From Myxococcota bacterium (GTDB lineage Bacteria > Myxococcota_A > Polyangia > HGW-17), in assembly GCA_018821745.1 (NCBI GenBank), contig JAHJLU010000540.1, positions 1 to 6,177 of the forward strand: 6,177 bases of DNA. The letters run 5' to 3'. Positions 5,219-6,177 of this stretch are shown here, piece by piece (position 1 is the first letter of the stretch; each line of letters starts with the position of its first letter). The notes under the pieces are model-generated. The model searched no databases and was not told the origin of the DNA. It worked only from the letters and a program-made list of their open reading frames with translations. Made by a program: the position numbers and the translations under genes.

Positions 5219-6028
5219 TCATTTTTTCCTGTGGTGCTTCTTCCGAATAACCCTTCTGTTTGATGCCCGACGCTGCCGGACAACCTGCCATACTCTCTTG
5301 GATGAGGGGTTCCCAAGCTTCGGCAGTCGCTTCACCCAGGGATAGGAAAAGACCTGGTATTCGATAAGGGTAGTCCGATATTTTCTGGTTCGTTTTTCCC
5401 GGTGCGCATAGACGGAGAGATGGAAGTGATCGCGATGATCCCGATCTGCGTCGGGGGTAAGGATCGCTCGAAAATAGTGGCTTCGATCCAGATCACAGGC
5501 CAGCTGCCTGAGGAGCCTTGCGCCTCTGGCTCTGGGATGTCCCTCACAGGTTTTCCCCAGCCCCAGGCCTTTCTGATAATCAGACGAGACCGTATATGTC
5601 TTCCCGTCGGCTGTCGTGATCCCGTAGATATCGATTCCAAGACCCACCGCATGCCGCGAAAGATCAGAAGAATTCTTTATGTAGCGATACGAATAAAACC
5701 TGCCAACAAGAATGGAACTGATTCCACCGTTGGCGCTAAAGATCGGATAGAGGCGGTAAAGCGCCAGAGCGGTGCGGCAATCCATGACGGGCTTGGCTTT
5801 TTTTCGTCCGTTCATGTACTGGATCTTCCCTATCTTCCCCCCGGGAATAGTTACGGGAGTCCGCATCCCCTTGAGATAGGGACCAAGACGAAAAACCGTC
5901 CCGGATCGTCGTAATTCCGATAAGCATTTTCGATCCAGGTTCCGCTTCCTGGCCTTTTTTTTCGCGGCACTTGCGGTCGGCACAAGACCAAAAATCAATG
6001 TAAATACAAGAACAAATGTTTTTATCAT
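5219..6028 (-). CDS. Exported extensin-like protein with M15-like metallopeptidase motifs and a basic tail
   Basis: The 269-residue protein has a signal peptide (MIKTF..., hydrophobic to about 17, cleavage after ASA near residue 21). It matches the extensin-like C-terminal domain family, related to M15 D,D-/L,D-carboxypeptidases. It has SRHAVGLGID (124-133), giving the H-x6-D zinc pair His126/Asp133, and RDHFHL (199-204), giving His203 as third ligand with Asp200 three residues before it, where M15 enzymes carry the catalytic acid. Four cysteines (35, 84, 161, 178) could form two disulfides, as expected in the periplasm. The likely substrate is a peptidoglycan peptide bond, but activity is not established for most members of this family. 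The last 40 residues are extremely Lys/Arg/His rich (ending RKKHHRKK), possibly for binding the anionic envelope. No clear ribosome binding site precedes the ATG, but the signal peptide supports this start. The 3' end of another leftward gene lies 58 bases upstream, so the two may be co-transcribed. Confidence 0.85.
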   Translation of the reverse strand: MIKTFVLVFTLIFGLVPTASAAKKKARKRNLDRKCLSELRRSGTVFRLGPYLKGMRTPVTIPGGKIGKIQYMNGRKKAKPVMDCRTALALYRLYPIFSANGGISSILVGRFYSYRYIKNSSDLSRHAVGLGIDIYGITTADGKTYTVSSDYQKGLGLGKTCEGHPRARGARLLRQLACDLDRSHYFRAILTPDADRDHRDHFHLSVYAHREKRTRKYRTTLIEYQVFSYPWVKRLPKLGNPSSKRVWQVVRQRRASNRRVIRKKHHRKK

Positions 6029-6086
6029 AGAGGTAGTGACGATTTCTTCACTGGAAAATTCAGACTCTCAGTGTCTCTTGCAGGCT

Positions 6087-6177
6087 CTAATCAAGGCTCA
6101 GAGAGAGGATCTCTTCCAGATCTTTGGAGAGGTTGTCAATTGCAGCGATTCTCTGAAGCGCTGCTTTCATAAGATCA
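6087..6177 (-). CDS. 3' end of a leftward gene, cut by the window edge
   Basis: On the minus strand an open frame enters from the right edge and stops with TAG at 6089-6087. It encodes the last 29 residues, DLMKAALQRIAAIDNLSKD followed by LEEILSLSLD, which look like amphipathic helix. An internal ATG at 6170 would give only a 27-residue peptide, so the end of a longer gene is more likely. The stop lies 58 bases before the start of the extensin-like gene on the same strand, which is compatible with an operon. The product cannot be identified from this fragment. Confidence 0.5.
   Translation of the reverse strand, partial: DLMKAALQRIAAIDNLSKDLEEILSLSLD

Noticed and set aside
5201..5227. T-run at 5222-5227 as a terminator for the 4577 gene
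   Set aside because: The preceding bases do not form a stable hairpin, and the T-run is the complement of the lysine codons at the end of the extensin-like gene.
5402..5914. Open frame of 170 codons on the plus strand
   Set aside because: It is antisense to the extensin-like gene, which has a signal peptide and metal-binding motifs; the plus-strand product shows nothing recognisable.

Overview
The window looks like bacterial chromosome from a Gram-negative organism with roughly balanced base composition. It holds seven complete protein genes and the 3' end of an eighth. There is no tRNA, rRNA, CRISPR array, insertion sequence or phage gene that I can see. A lipoprotein signal, an extensin-like periplasmic or envelope domain, and a multi-zinc-ribbon/FHA protein together suggest a lineage of the old 'Deltaproteobacteria' (Myxococcota, Bdellovibrionota or Desulfobacterota). 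That placement is an inference with low confidence.

Layout from left to right. (1) A leftward two-gene unit: a 341-residue lipoprotein with a carboxypeptidase-regulatory-like beta-sandwich (725-1750), then a 232-residue unrecognised, probably exported protein (34-732). The second overlaps the first by 8 bases and has its ribosome binding site inside the last codons of the first. (2) A 223-base divergent intergenic region (1751-1973) with plausible promoters both ways. (3) A rightward two-gene unit: a protein with three zinc ribbons, a Pro/Ala-rich linker and an FHA domain (1974-3179), then a four-helix membrane protein (3182-3676) that starts just past the upstream stop. (4) A leftward SMUG1-family uracil-DNA glycosylase (3642-4397), whose 3' end overlaps the membrane-protein gene by 35 bases tail to tail. 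(5) An AT-rich divergent control region (4398-4576) with a near-consensus sigma70-type promoter followed by an intrinsic terminator hairpin, both ahead of (6) a rightward unrecognised helical/coiled-coil protein (4577-5200). (7) A leftward exported extensin-like protein with M15-like metal-binding motifs and a very basic C-terminal tail (5219-6028). (8) The last 29 codons of another leftward gene (6087-6177).

Two functions are clear: repair of uracil in DNA (SMUG1) and phosphothreonine recognition (FHA). The extensin-like protein is probably a peptidoglycan-related metalloenzyme. The two most interesting points are the tight pairing of the zinc-ribbon/FHA protein with a membrane protein of unknown family, and the short promoter-terminator leader ahead of the coiled-coil gene, which looks like an attenuator. 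I see no obvious defence or mobile system.
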